Shown: positions 25,011 through 34,394, counted from the first letter of the stretch. The stretch is DNA of 64,000 nucleotides from Desulfococcus sp041737845 (GCF_041737845.1 NZ_JBGSQX010000115.1:1-64000); one strand, 5' to 3'. The notes: generated by a model not told the origin, from the sequence alone. Made by a program: numbers and translations.

Positions 25011-26255
25011 ATGACTGAATCGACCCTATACGCACGATTTCTACGCAAGTCTTTAGAGGAGGCGTTGGAAGATACCCCGGTGGTGTTGATCCATGGGCCG
25101 CGCCAGTGCGGCAAAACCACCTTGGCCAGGATGGTCGGCGATGCGGCAGGGTATGAATACATTACCTTTGATGACAATGTTCAACTGGCCGCTGCCACTG
25201 CCGATCCGGTTCGGTTCGCGGCCGACCTGCCGCATAAAACGATTCTGGACGAGGTGCAGCGGGTTCCGGGCCTGTTTCTCGCGTTAAAATCGGCCGTGGA
25301 TTCCGACCGGCGGCCCGGAGGACTTATTTTGACCGGTTCGGCGAATGTGTTGTTGGTTCCCAAATTGGCCGATTCACTGGCAGGTCGGATGGAGATCATA
25401 CGGCTGCACCCCCTGTCGCAAGATGAAATCGCCGGGAAAGCATCCCGGTTCCTCGATGTTCTGTTTGCCGCCCGGTTTCAAAACCGAAGCTTCGAGCGCC
25501 TCGGCCTTGCGCTGGCCGAACGGATTGCCGCAGGCGGTTATCCGGCGGCGCTCTTGCGTACCAGGGTTAAACGGCGTGCATCCTGGTATCGTGACTATAT
25601 CGAAACGCTGGTGCAGCGGGATGTGCGAGACCTTGCCCGTATCAGCGCTCTGGATGCGATACCGCGGCTTCTCCAGCTTGCCGCGGGCCAAACCGCGCGG
25701 TTGGTCAATGTGGCCGAAATGGCATCGGCGTTTCAATTGAGTCGGCCGACAATTCGTGACTATGTGGTGTTGCTGGAGAAAATCTTTCTCCTGGAACACC
25801 TGCTGCCATGGCACACCAACCGGCTGAGCCGGCTGATCAAAACGCCCAAGTTGCATCTTGCCGACACCGGTCTTGCCGCATCATTACTCGGTGTGGATGC
25901 CGAACTTCTCTATAAGGATCGTACAATGCTGGGACAGATTCTGGAGACCTTTGTTTTTCAGGAACTCAAACGTCAAGCCGGTTGGAACGACAGGCCTGTT
26001 CAATTTTATCATTTCCGGGACAAGGACGGTTTGGAGGTGGATATTGTGTTGGAACAGGCCGGTAAAGTGGCTGGAATCGAAATCAAAGCCGCTTCGACAG
26101 TTACAAAAAAAGATTTTCGTGGATTAGCAAAGCTCAAGGAAACGATGGGGGATCGGTTTGTCGCCGGTATTGTGATGTATGACGGCGAGAGTGCGGTTGG
26201 TTTTGGTGACGGACTCTACGCCGTCCCCATCCCGGCGCTCTGGGAGACGTACTGA
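25011..26255 (+). CDS. AAA_14/DUF4143-family ATPase
   Basis: 414 aa. Walker A GPRQCGKTTLA at residues ~29-39, Walker B HKTILDEVQRVP near 76, and sensor-1-like LILTGSANVLL near 105 define the AAA_14 domain. The second half has the DUF4143 core (YIETLVQRDVRDLARIS, then a winged-helix stretch and a PD-(D/E)xK-like end FYHFRDKDGLEVDIVLEQ...GIEIKA). These proteins are widespread, often horizontally moved, and of unknown biochemical task. The ExK-like terminus resembles a nuclease fold that may or may not be active. It is transcribed apart from hsdR (118-bp gap with tandem repeats). Confidence 0.88.
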   Translation: MTESTLYARFLRKSLEEALEDTPVVLIHGPRQCGKTTLARMVGDAAGYEYITFDDNVQLAAATADPVRFAADLPHKTILDEVQRVPGLFLALKSAVDSDRRPGGLILTGSANVLLVPKLADSLAGRMEIIRLHPLSQDEIAGKASRFLDVLFAARFQNRSFERLGLALAERIAAGGYPAALLRTRVKRRASWYRDYIETLVQRDVRDLARISALDAIPRLLQLAAGQTARLVNVAEMASAFQLSRPTIRDYVVLLEKIFLLEHLLPWHTNRLSRLIKTPKLHLADTGLAASLLGVDAELLYKDRTMLGQILETFVFQELKRQAGWNDRPVQFYHFRDKDGLEVDIVLEQAGKVAGIEIKAASTVTKKDFRGLAKLKETMGDRFVAGIVMYDGESAVGFGDGLYAVPIPALWETY

Positions 26256-26374
26256 ATAATTGAAGCGATTTCGCAGCTGTTGAATCTTTTGCAGCAGCTG
26301 CCGCGGAGAATATCCTGTGTGAAGCCGGATAGCAGGTTTTCCTGCTATCAGAACAGCCTGGGAGGATCGTGAGA

Positions 26375-26641
26375 ATGAATAAACATGAAAAGAGTAACGT
26401 GAGATCCAAAAAGCGAAAACAGATCGATCCCCTCGAGCAGGCCATCGAAACGGCGCTCTCGCCCGGAGACTTTATCTCCTACGATGACGCCTGGTCGTTC
26501 GTGGACGATGTTCAGAATGTTGCCAATGATATTGGAAAGATCATCAAAAAAGAGCCGGAACGCGCAGCACATCTGTACGAGACCTTCATCGCAGCCTGCC
26601 CGGATTCGAAGACATCGTTTCCGGCGCACCCAAGCATGTAG
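26375..26641 (+). CDS. Small hypothetical, probably a truncated N-terminus
   Basis: 88 aa from the ATG at 26375, GGAGGA eight bases upstream; a GTG two codons earlier is too close to that site. A basic start is followed by FISYDDAWSFVDDVQNVANDIGKI and AAHLYETFIAACPDS, a helical pattern that in my memory opens longer bacterial proteins of unknown function, continuing with an acidic helix. Here it stops abruptly after a short unrelated tail. A second frame (26484-26765) continues to the next gene and ends in ITLDALAARFGISIGD, so a frameshifted, decayed longer gene is possible. Confidence 0.5.
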   Translation: MNKHEKSNVRSKKRKQIDPLEQAIETALSPGDFISYDDAWSFVDDVQNVANDIGKIIKKEPERAAHLYETFIAACPDSKTSFPAHPSM

Positions 26642-26761
26642 CGCGGCCCTTTCTGAACCGGGCAAAGGCACGGTGGCCCAAAAAATCGGAGGGGAGGATA
26701 AGGAGGTAATTACTTTGGATGCATTGGCCGCAAGGTTTGGGATATCAATTGGAGATACAAG

Positions 26762-28222
26762 ATGATGAAAATCGGTCGCAACGCACCCTGCCCCTGCGGC
26801 AGCGGGAAAAAATACAAAAAGTGCTGCATGCACAAAGTGGCGCCGCCGTCCCTGACGCTTTACTATCAGCGGCTCTCGGAGGCCCATGATCGACTGGTGA
26901 ACCGACTGCTCGCCCATGCCACCCGGATATTCGGAAAGGAGAGCTTTGCCGTGGCCATGGACGAGTTCCTGCTGTGGCCCGGCCCCGAAGACGAGATCCC
27001 TGAAGAAATGCTCGATCGGATCGGCGCAATTTTCTGGCTCTGGTTTCTGTTCAACTGGGAATACGATGCGAAGGACGCCGGGGTCGACCTGCCGGGGCCG
27101 GAAGGGCGGACCGTAGCCGAACTCTATGCCGAAGCAAGGGCCGGCAGGCTCACCCCCCTGGAGCAGCGCCTGATCGAAAGCGTCAACCGCACGCCATACA
27201 GCTTCTGGGAAGCGCTGAGCGTCGACAGGGGAGAAGGGATGACGCTCCGGGATGTTTTGACGGGCTCCCGCATTGACGTCCTGGAGCGCTCGGCATCGGA
27301 ACATGTTGAGTCCGGCGACATCCTCTTTGGCCGGGCCGTCTCCGTGGACGGGGTGGGGATGCTGATGGGGCTCGGCGTTACCCTCATTCCCCCGGCCTTC
27401 AAGCCGCGGGTCATTGAATTGAGAAAACGAATGCGCCATGGCGGGTCCGCCGTCACCGGGGAGACCCTGTACGATTGGGATACGGAAATCCGGGAACTCT
27501 ATTTCCACTTCGACCGTTCACTGCACACCGCGCCGGAACTCCACAATACCGACGGCCATCGCCTCGAATTTCACCGTCTGGTCTACGATGTGGCGTCCGC
27601 CGAGGAGGCCTTTGGGAAACTCTCCGATCTCTGCGTCACCATGACGCCCGAGGAACTCGGCGCCGATGCCGCGCGAGACGAGAACGGCCGGATCGTTCGG
27701 GTTGAAATTCCCTGGGAGCGCAAGGGCGGCGGGATCAGCCTCGGTATGGCCGTTACGCTGCTGGGCAGGATCGTGATCGACGGCCGCCGGCTGACGGCGG
27801 AGGTCAACTCCGCCGAACGGGCGGAAACCCTGCGCCGCGAGATCGATGCGCGGCTCCGCAGCAGCGGCCGCTTCAGGGTGGACGAAATTCAGGACCTGGA
27901 TGGGATGCTGAGCAGGCACCCGGCCACAGAAGGCGAAAGCGGAACGCCGAAAGACCATGAAGCGCTGATGCAGCAACCGGAGATTCGGGAACATCTGGTG
28001 GAAATGATCTCCAGGCATTGGGAAAGCTGGGTGAATGAGAGCATTCCGGCCCTGGGCGGCAGGACGCCGAGGGATGCCGTCAAGACCGCCGACGGGCGCG
28101 AGGCCGTGGAAGCCCTGCTGCAGGATGCCGAGAGGTCCCGAGGGCAGAATCCGTTCATGCTGGAGGCGAACCGAAAAGGTGCAGCGCGGGTAAGGGAGCT
28201 TCTCGGCTTGCCCAGCCGGTAA
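26762..28222 (+). CDS. SEC-C zinc-motif protein of unknown function
   Basis: 486 aa; ATG at 26762 has GGAG seven bases upstream (a second ATG follows directly). The N-terminus is a SEC-C-type zinc finger, IGRNAPCPCGSGKKYKKCC (residues ~4-22), as found at the C-terminus of SecA and in many orphan proteins. The rest (~460 aa) is soluble and helical with no motif I recognise; segments such as FWLWFLFNWEYDAK and YFHFDRSLHTAPELH are rich in aromatic residues. It is the last gene inside the direct-repeat-bounded island. Role unknown; SEC-C proteins frequently sit in mobile or defence neighbourhoods. Confidence 0.75.
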   Translation: MMKIGRNAPCPCGSGKKYKKCCMHKVAPPSLTLYYQRLSEAHDRLVNRLLAHATRIFGKESFAVAMDEFLLWPGPEDEIPEEMLDRIGAIFWLWFLFNWEYDAKDAGVDLPGPEGRTVAELYAEARAGRLTPLEQRLIESVNRTPYSFWEALSVDRGEGMTLRDVLTGSRIDVLERSASEHVESGDILFGRAVSVDGVGMLMGLGVTLIPPAFKPRVIELRKRMRHGGSAVTGETLYDWDTEIRELYFHFDRSLHTAPELHNTDGHRLEFHRLVYDVASAEEAFGKLSDLCVTMTPEELGADAARDENGRIVRVEIPWERKGGGISLGMAVTLLGRIVIDGRRLTAEVNSAERAETLRREIDARLRSSGRFRVDEIQDLDGMLSRHPATEGESGTPKDHEALMQQPEIREHLVEMISRHWESWVNESIPALGGRTPRDAVKTADGREAVEALLQDAERSRGQNPFMLEANRKGAARVRELLGLPSR

Positions 28223-28763
28223 GGAAGGGCGGCGTGGATATCCCCATGGATGCTTCGCCGCTGCTGAAATGTCTGAATCTTTACAAAACGCTCCACCGTA
28301 ACGCAAGAAATCCATCATTTCTTTCGACGGCCCGGAAAATTGGTGGCGCAGTTCGTCCACCAAGAGGAGTTAAATTTAATCCGCTGAACTTCAGCGGTTC
28401 TTATTTAACGCAAGACCCCGTGGGCCCATTTAAATGATCGATCCCTCGGGGTTTTGTCGTTTCCGCCCTGCCCGCGCCCGGTTACGCCACCCTTCACATC
28501 CTTCCAGATGCTCCGTCTCGAAGCCCGCCGTCCGGGGTCCGGGTACATCCCCAAGGGTTGCGGGCGCTCGCCGAAGATGTCCTTTCCGAATTCTCCCGTT
28601 CTCCGTTTTTCGAGTCGCCTGGTTTAACAGCCTGGTTGCGTTCGAGTGCCCAGATTTTTAATTCGAAATGCAAAAAATTTAGTTGCGATTAATTTTTCAG
28701 GTGTTAAGGCATCTGTAATTAAGTCTATTATTATCGTTGAACATCACTTTATAGGAAGACCCG

Positions 28764-28979
28764 ATGAAACCTATCCATCCGGATTACGCGGCATTGGCCA
28801 AGGAGGTTCGGCGCCAGCTTGCCATCAGTCAGGAGGATCTTGCTCGGGAGTTGGGGGTAAGCTATGCCACTGTCAATCGCTGGGAAAATGCCCAGGCCAA
28901 GCCGTCCAAGCTGGCCCGGGCGCAGTTGGATGCCTTCTGTGATAGAATGACGGCACAGGGGATGCTCGAACTGCCGTAA
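28764..28979 (+). CDS. Second XRE-type HTH regulator (paralogue)
   Basis: 71 aa, essentially the same protein as that encoded at 15401-15616. Differences include A for V and T in the first helices (AALAKEVRR, EDLARELG) and ENAQ for ESGQ at the end of the recognition helix. The frame is intact and preceded by AGGAAG, although the hsdM that should follow is dead. Retention of an open frame without its operon suggests either recent duplication or continued use as a second regulator of the intact hsd locus. The altered ESGQ/ENAQ positions could change DNA preference. Confidence 0.75.
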   Translation: MKPIHPDYAALAKEVRRQLAISQEDLARELGVSYATVNRWENAQAKPSKLARAQLDAFCDRMTAQGMLELP

Positions 28980-29040
28980 GATATCAAAACAAATCGCCCC
29001 ATCAAGAACAGGTTTTATACCGGATGAGCAGTACTCACAA

Positions 29041-29115
29041 AGGAACGGGGAATCTGGAGACCCACTCACAACTCGCCAATTTCACTTGGAACATCTGCAA
29101 CCTGCTGCACGGGCC
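29041..29115 (+). pseudogene. Decapitated 5' remnant of hsdM
   Basis: The sequence after the second HTH gene matches the first codons of hsdM (LETHSQLANF...ICNLL in translation). A four-base gap removes the ATG context (GGGGAATCTGG against GGGGAATGAATCTGG in the intact copy), and homology ends after about 20 codons. No downstream hsd sequence remains here. Confidence 0.75.
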
Positions 29116-29131
29116 GCTGCTATGATCGGAG

Positions 29132-29383
29132 GTGACAACTACCCTGACACAGGGGGAGACCGTCAGCTTTATCGTCGAACTCCCCATCCACCTGGACGAA
29201 AGGCATTTGGAAGTCTGGGCGCCGGGCATAAAGCTGCCTTCGCGGGTCGTGCATGTCCTTTCCGAATTTCAGATTGTTGACCAGGCTTCAAACATCGGGA
29301 ATAAAAATGGTGATGCAGGCCATGACAGATACAAGGCCCGCAGGATGGCCAAGGTAAAGGAACGCCTGCTACAGGAAAAATGA
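29132..29383 (+). other. Unrecognised small reading frame
   Basis: 83 codons from a GTG that overlaps its only purine-rich stretch, so translation is doubtful. The product (FIVELPIHLDERHLEVW near the start, KVKERLLQEK at the end) resembles no family I know. It may be the tail of a gene interrupted when the island boundary formed. Confidence 0.3.
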
Positions 29384-29439
29384 CTTGGGGTGGGAAGGAC
29401 ATCATGTGACGCCGCAAAGCACTAAAGGAAATGCAGAGA

Positions 29440-31593
29440 ATGGTAAACGGAAATGCTTTTGTGGAAATCGCCGCTATTTTAGGGCTCGCAACCCTGACTG
29501 GAATTGTCGGGCAAAAATTGCGACAGCCCTTGATCATCATGTTTCTGGCAACAGGCATTTTGGCCGGACCCTCGTTTCTTGGCATCATACACAGCTATGA
29601 GCAAATTGAGCTTCTGGCCCATATCGGCATAGCCCTGCTGCTGTTTATCGTTGGGCTTAAACTCGATCTGAATCTGATTCGGACCACCGGTCCCGTCGCC
29701 CTGGCGACCGGCCTCGGACAGATCGTGTTTACGTCGATTATCGGATTTGTCATCGCCATCGTCATGGGCATGTCATATCTCAGTGCCGGCTATGTCTCGG
29801 TCGCGCTTACATTTTCAAGTACGATCATCATCGTAAAGCTACTGTCGGACAAAAAAGAAATCGACTCTCTTCATGGGCAGATTGCTCTTGGATTTCTGAT
29901 TGTTCAGGATATCGCCGCCATTCTGGCACTGGTCGGCCTGACGACATGGGGATCATCTGTTACCGGGGATGATTCGGGGTATCTCTCGTACATGATGATC
30001 GGCGCAAAGGGGTTGGGACTGTTGGGCGCGGTTGCCCTGCTGATGAAATATGTCATTCCTTATCTGACCCAGCGCCTCGCGCATTCGCTGGAACTGTTGA
30101 CGCTATTCGCAATCGCATGGGCGGTCCTTCTCGGAGCGGGCAGTGAGCTGTTGGGATTCAGTAAGGAGGTCGGCGCATTTCTGGCCGGTGTCTCGCTGGC
30201 GTCCACCACCTTCAGGGATTCGATTGGCGCGCGCCTCACAGGCCTACGGGATTTTCTCCTTCTGTTTTTTTTCATCGATCTTGGCGCACGATTGGATTGG
30301 TCCATGGTGGGCTCGCAATTGGGCGCAGCGCTTGTTTTTTCCATCTTTGTGCTCGTCGGCAACCCGCTCATTGTTCTGATCATCATGGGCGTCATGGGAT
30401 ATCGTCGTCGCACTGGTTTTCTCGCCGGTCTCACGGTGGCCCAAATCAGTGAATTTTCGCTTATCGTAGCGGCGTTGGGGCTGAGTATCGGCCACATTAC
30501 CGAAGAAACGATGGGGCTGATCACCCTCGTGGGGGTGGTGACCATATTCCTGTCCACCTACATGATCCTCTATTCCTACCCGCTTTATCGTGTTCTATCC
30601 TCCCCATTGAAGATTTTCGAAAGGCGCAATCCTTACCGGGAGGCGGCCATAGACACCCTCGCGGAAACGGAAGCGGTCGATGTTATTTTGGTGGGATTGG
30701 GCAACTATGGCAGCGGGCTGATGGAACACCTTCTACGGCGGAAAAATGCCATCGTAGGGTTCGACTTCGACCCCGGCACTTTGGATAAGTGGCGCAAGAG
30801 AGGGGTGCCTGTTTTTTACGGCGACATGGCGGACCCGGAGATGCATGAGCAATTGCCGCTGAAAAAGGCGCGATGGGTTATCAGCGCCGTTCGTTCCAAA
30901 GAGATGAGCCTGGCGCTTATCCATAATCTCAAGAAGGACGGATATACCGGAAAGGTGGCCTTGACGGCGACAAACAGCCAAGAAGCCGCTGAGTTCGAAA
31001 AAGCTGGCGTCAATTTGGTATTTCGGCCTTTTAAGGATGCAACGGAGCAAGCGGCCGACGCCTTGACTTACGCGATGGACTTTCTGCCGGAAAATGTAGA
31101 TTGGCCTGTCTCATTTCTCGAGTTGCGTATTCGTTCGGATGCTTCGGCCGCCGGGCAGATAATGAGAGAAATCCCGTTATCGGCTTCGGGTATATCTGTT
31201 CTGGCGGTCAGTCGGGGGGGGCGCATCTTTCACGAGCCGAAGCCGGACTTTAGAATTTTCCCGGCCGACCGTCTGCTCCTCATGGGACATCCGGATGGCT
31301 TGAAGGAGGCTGAAACCATACTGAATCACCTTGAGCCGCAAAGAGACGCAGAAGACACAGACCGCTTTGAAATCGCCGAAATCAAGGTGTCGGAAAATTC
31401 GGATCTTTCAGACAAGTCTTTGGCGGAGCTTCATTTTCGGCAAAAGTTCGGGGCGACCCTGGTCGGCATTCGCAGGGGGCAGGATCAGATCACGACGATC
31501 AACCCTGCGGAGCGCTTGCTTGGCGGGGATTGTCTGATCGTTATCGGAAAGTCGAGCAGTATCAAAGAGCTGAAGAACCTGGCCCCTGTCTGA
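29440..31593 (+). CDS. CPA2 cation:proton antiporter with TrkA domains (KefB/YbaL type)
   Basis: About 717 aa; ATG at 29440 has AAGGA ten bases upstream, while the ATG at 29431 lies almost on top of it. Residues ~5-380 form the Na+/H+ exchanger domain with roughly 12 membrane helices (AILGLATLTGIVGQ, LIIMFLATGILAGPS, ALLLFIVGLKLDL). A Rossmann TrkA-N domain follows (VILVGLGNYGSGL, about 410-440), then two TrkA-C-like regions (about 540-620 and 640-717). Members exchange K+ or Na+ for H+ under nucleotide control. It is followed by a universal stress protein 170 bp downstream, a pairing that fits stress-responsive ion homeostasis. Confidence 0.92.
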   Translation: MVNGNAFVEIAAILGLATLTGIVGQKLRQPLIIMFLATGILAGPSFLGIIHSYEQIELLAHIGIALLLFIVGLKLDLNLIRTTGPVALATGLGQIVFTSIIGFVIAIVMGMSYLSAGYVSVALTFSSTIIIVKLLSDKKEIDSLHGQIALGFLIVQDIAAILALVGLTTWGSSVTGDDSGYLSYMMIGAKGLGLLGAVALLMKYVIPYLTQRLAHSLELLTLFAIAWAVLLGAGSELLGFSKEVGAFLAGVSLASTTFRDSIGARLTGLRDFLLLFFFIDLGARLDWSMVGSQLGAALVFSIFVLVGNPLIVLIIMGVMGYRRRTGFLAGLTVAQISEFSLIVAALGLSIGHITEETMGLITLVGVVTIFLSTYMILYSYPLYRVLSSPLKIFERRNPYREAAIDTLAETEAVDVILVGLGNYGSGLMEHLLRRKNAIVGFDFDPGTLDKWRKRGVPVFYGDMADPEMHEQLPLKKARWVISAVRSKEMSLALIHNLKKDGYTGKVALTATNSQEAAEFEKAGVNLVFRPFKDATEQAADALTYAMDFLPENVDWPVSFLELRIRSDASAAGQIMREIPLSASGISVLAVSRGGRIFHEPKPDFRIFPADRLLLMGHPDGLKEAETILNHLEPQRDAEDTDRFEIAEIKVSENSDLSDKSLAELHFRQKFGATLVGIRRGQDQITTINPAERLLGGDCLIVIGKSSSIKELKNLAPV

Positions 31594-31763
31594 CGGCTCA
31601 ACTCTTTCTCAACAGATATCGCTTTCCAGATAAAGATTTTGGGTGCGTTATCGGTCGGGGATGGCCGACAGTTTTTCAAGGCGTCAGCCGCAACAGGCCT
31701 GTCCCCTCCCTGCTGCCTTCCCAAAGTCATTAACTGAAAAGCTATCGACGCACGAGGTGATCC

Positions 31764-32738
31764 ATGAAACGTTTCAAAAACATACTCTACGTGAACGAAC
31801 CAACCGCAGAACAGGAATCGACGATTGCCCGTGCTGTCTTGCTGGCGGTAAACAATCAGGCCGATCTGACAATTGTTGATGTAATCCCGACTCATGCCCT
31901 CACGGAAGGTATCGATTTGCCGCCGGGAGGCCTGACATCCAGCGATCTGCGAGCCGCCGTAGAATCCGATCATCGCAAGGCGATGGAATCCATGGTTCAA
32001 CCCTACAGTGAACACCTGGAAATCCGGCTGGAGGTATTGGTTGGAAAGACGTACCTTGAGGCAATTCGGGCCGTATTGAAAAATGGGCATGATCTGCTCA
32101 TCAAGCCAGCGGAAAATCCGACTTGGACAAATCGGCTGTTCGGCAGTGACGATCTGCATCTTCTCCGGAAATGTCCCTGCCCGGTCTGGCTCATGAAGCC
32201 ACCTGAGAAATCGAAATACAGCATCATCCTGGCGGCTGTCGATTTCGATCTTTTTGTTTCCCTCCCTTCAGAGCAAGCGCTTAATCGCGAAATTTTGGAA
32301 CTGGCCGCCTCACTGACGCTTTCCGACTTTGCGTCCCTGCACATTGTTCACGCCTGGGAAGCCCTTGCTGAAAAAACAATGTTGTCCCGAGGCGGCATAT
32401 CGCCGGAAGGCTTGACCAATTACGGTGAAAGAGAGCATGAGCGCCACAAGAATGAATTTTACAGGCTGGCCGAGGAACTGCGCGGATGGATCGGCAAAGA
32501 CGCCTATGGTTACCTTTCGCCTGGCTTTCACCTGCTTAAAGGACCGGCAAAAAAAGAGATCGCGCCATTGGCGGCGGAGTTGCGAGCGGACCTTGTCGTC
32601 ATGGGGACGGTCGCCCGAACCGGCATATCAGGACTGATCATCGGCAATACCGCCGAAGCCATTCTCGACCAGCTTACGTGTTCGGTGCTTGCCATAAAGC
32701 CTCCTGGGTTCAAGACCCCGGTGAATTTTGATGAGTGA
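31764..32738 (+). CDS. Tandem universal stress protein (UspA family)
   Basis: 324 aa with two Usp domains. The first (residues ~1-150) opens FKNILYVNEPT but its nucleotide loop is degenerate. The second (~155-320) opens YSIILAAVDFD and ends with an intact G-2x-G-9x-G-S/T-type loop, GTVARTGISGLIIGNTAEAIL, normally an ATP-binding site. This E-type arrangement of two domains is common in proteobacteria. Ribosome site GAGGTGATCC before the ATG. Likely co-expressed with the antiporter upstream; a role in ion or osmotic stress is inferred from position only. Confidence 0.9.
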   Translation: MKRFKNILYVNEPTAEQESTIARAVLLAVNNQADLTIVDVIPTHALTEGIDLPPGGLTSSDLRAAVESDHRKAMESMVQPYSEHLEIRLEVLVGKTYLEAIRAVLKNGHDLLIKPAENPTWTNRLFGSDDLHLLRKCPCPVWLMKPPEKSKYSIILAAVDFDLFVSLPSEQALNREILELAASLTLSDFASLHIVHAWEALAEKTMLSRGGISPEGLTNYGEREHERHKNEFYRLAEELRGWIGKDAYGYLSPGFHLLKGPAKKEIAPLAAELRADLVVMGTVARTGISGLIIGNTAEAILDQLTCSVLAIKPPGFKTPVNFDE

Positions 32739-32816
32739 CGCTTTTTAAGCCTGTTAAAATCCTTTAAACTATATCCGTATCGAAAGGGTTCACTGGCCGA
32801 AATTGACCCAAAATTC

Positions 32817-33250
32817 CTGATTATAATTGATTTTGGGGAGGCCGATTTTCATGGGGCACAATATGTTGATTCGGCTGCAAACTCAAGCTCAACATATTGA
32901 TATTAAACAAAATATTTTTTACCTAGATTTTTTATCAATAATTTAATATAGTTAGAGACTAATCCCTGGCAAGGAGGTCTCTAACTATATGGGCAATGCA
33001 GATACAGGATCCGCCACCCGAAACAATAGAAGCATATGCGTGCCGATTTCTCAAGAAATTTATAGCGCCAATATCGCTGATGCCGGAAACTTTGCTCCGT
33101 GGTGTCCGGAAACCGTGAAGCACCATGGTCATAAAAGTCCAGCCGAGAGGTTGAACCGATTTTGCTACAGCGAGAGCTGGATTGAAAACCTTTTGATATC
33201 GGGTTCGCTGGGAGGTTATCGTACCCCTCCCCAAAATCCATTATAATCAG
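32817..33250. mobile_element. Palindrome-rich 434-bp element with 25-bp inverted ends (MITE-like)
   Basis: The ends 32817-32841 and 33226-33250 are inverted repeats with 24 of 25 bases matching (core GATTTTGGGGAGG / CCTCCCCAAAATC). Inside are two further perfect inverted repeats: an 11-bp stem (32859-32869 with 32889-32899) and a 14-bp stem (32946-32959 with 32977-32990). Base composition is far more AT-rich than the surroundings. No transposase is visible; an 85-codon frame inside (32989-33246) is unconvincing. The right end abuts the point where an AI-2E-type permease gene loses its 5' half, so insertion into that gene is likely. No clear target duplication was found. Confidence 0.6.
32946..32990. 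repeat. 14-bp perfect hairpin inside the element
   Basis: ATATAGTTAGAGAC (32946-32959) and its reverse complement GTCTCTAACTATAT (32977-32990) with a 17-nt loop. No T-run follows, so it is not an ordinary terminator; it could be a transposition structure or a protein site. Confidence 0.75.
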
Positions 33251-33257
33251 CATTTTC

Positions 33258-33848
33258 ATGGTACCCGTCCTGGTTTTTTTCATCATGAAGGACAAGGACC
33301 GGCTGGCCCGGTGGCTGCTTCGGTTTTTACCGGCCGATCGGACCCTGGTCAATCGGATCGGCCGGGACATCAATGTCCAGATGTCCAATTACATCCGGGG
33401 CAAAACCATCGAAATGCTGATCGTGGGGGTGGCCGCCTACATCCTGTTTCACCTGTTCGGGCTCAATTACTCTATCCTGCTATCCACCTTGGTCGGCCTG
33501 TCGGTTTTCGTTCCCGTGGTGGGGGCCATCGTCATGACTGTTCCGGTGGTGCTGGTGGCTTTTTTGAAGTTCGGCTTTTCCCAGCAATTGATCTGGCTCA
33601 CCTTGGCCTACATCGTCTTGCAGCAACTGGACGGCAATGTGCTGGTGCCCATCTTGTTTGCCGAGGTCAACAAACTGCATCCCGTGGCCATCATCAGCGC
33701 CGTGCTGATATTTGGCGGCACCTGGGGCATTTGGGGTGTTGTGTTCGCCATTCCTCTGGCCACCCTGGTACAGGCGATCATCCAGGCCTGGCCGGAGGAG
33801 ATAGCGCAGCCGGAGGCCCAAACCCGTTTGTCTACAGACATTTCTTAA
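33258..33848 (+). pseudogene. AI-2E/PerM-family permease, C-terminal half only
   Basis: 196 codons from ATG 33258. The sequence VPVLVFFIMKDKDRL followed by several membrane helices (LIVGVAAYILFHLFGL, LLSTLVGLSVFVPVVG, LAYIVLQQLDGNVLVP) corresponds to the second half of AI-2E transporters, normally ~350 aa. Everything before the conserved FFxxKD segment is gone, replaced by the inverted-repeat element. The remaining frame is intact, so the loss may be recent, but a half-permease is unlikely to work. Confidence 0.8.
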
Positions 33849-33860
33849 GGAGAAAGCACC

Positions 33861-34315
33861 ATGAATACGGACACAGAATACGAAGGCTTGTCCATCAAGC
33901 CGGGTGAAGACCGCCTGATCAGCGCATTGAACGCCACCATTCGCCTGGGCATCCGCGCCCTGGCGATCCTGATGACTCTGGTGATCTTCTGGGGAATCGC
34001 GGATGTTGTGTGGGTCATCTACCAGCATATGGTTGAACCGCCGTTTTTGATCCTGAGAATAGAAGACATCCTGGACACCTTCGGCGCATTTCTGGCCGTA
34101 CTCATTGCTGTTGAAATCTTTCTTAATATTGTTCTTTATTTAAAAGACAACGTCATCCACGTGAAGCTGGTGGTCGCCACGGCCCTGATGGCCATCGCCC
34201 GAAAGGTGATCGTCTTCGATTTCAACAAGATCAGTTCCGAACACGTGATGGGCGTCGGTGCGGTGATTTTGCCCTGGGCATCACCTACTGGCTGATCGCA
34301 GGACAGCGCAAATAA
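33861..34315 (+). pseudogene. PsiE-like phosphate-starvation membrane protein, frameshifted near the end
   Basis: Frame from ATG 33861 gives four predicted membrane helices (LAILMTLVIFWGIADVV, TFGAFLAVLIAVEIFL, VKLVVATALMAIARKVI and the last) and the PsiE pattern DFNKISSEHVMGVGAVIL. At about 34270-34274 one base is missing: the frame reads ILPWASPTG and stops. Adding a single G restores LALGITYWLIAGQRK ending at 34315, the expected PsiE-type end. It is either a real one-base deletion or a sequence error. The gene follows the broken permease by 12 bp. Confidence 0.75.
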
Positions 34316-34394
34316 CAGCCTGCATGGCGGGTGGCTTGAAAAAACAACCAGGTCAACGCGGCGTCGGGTTCAAGGTGATTGGCAATGCTGGAAA

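Larger units (their letters stand above)
28381..29115 (+). repeat. Long direct repeat, right copy
   Basis: Same order of elements as 15029-15754: two hairpins (CCGCTGA/TCAGCGG at 28381-28397, then an A/C- and G/T-rich stem), non-coding leader, HTH gene, start of hsdM. The copy has drifted: the second hairpin holds an insertion of about ten bases, and the hsdM start has lost four bases, including part of its ATG. Homology stops at about 29115. Beyond lies chromosome-like sequence, so this marks the island's right edge. Confidence 0.88.

Noticed and set aside
28340..28380. Search for a tRNA-Asn 3'-end duplicate (attR) at the island's right edge
   Set aside because: No stretch matching the last 15-20 bases of the tRNA was found near 28340-28380 or 29115-29140, so site-specific integration cannot be claimed.
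32989..33246. 85-codon frame inside the inverted-repeat element as a possible transposase
   Set aside because: No helix-turn-helix or catalytic pattern, wrong size, no ribosome site at a sensible distance.
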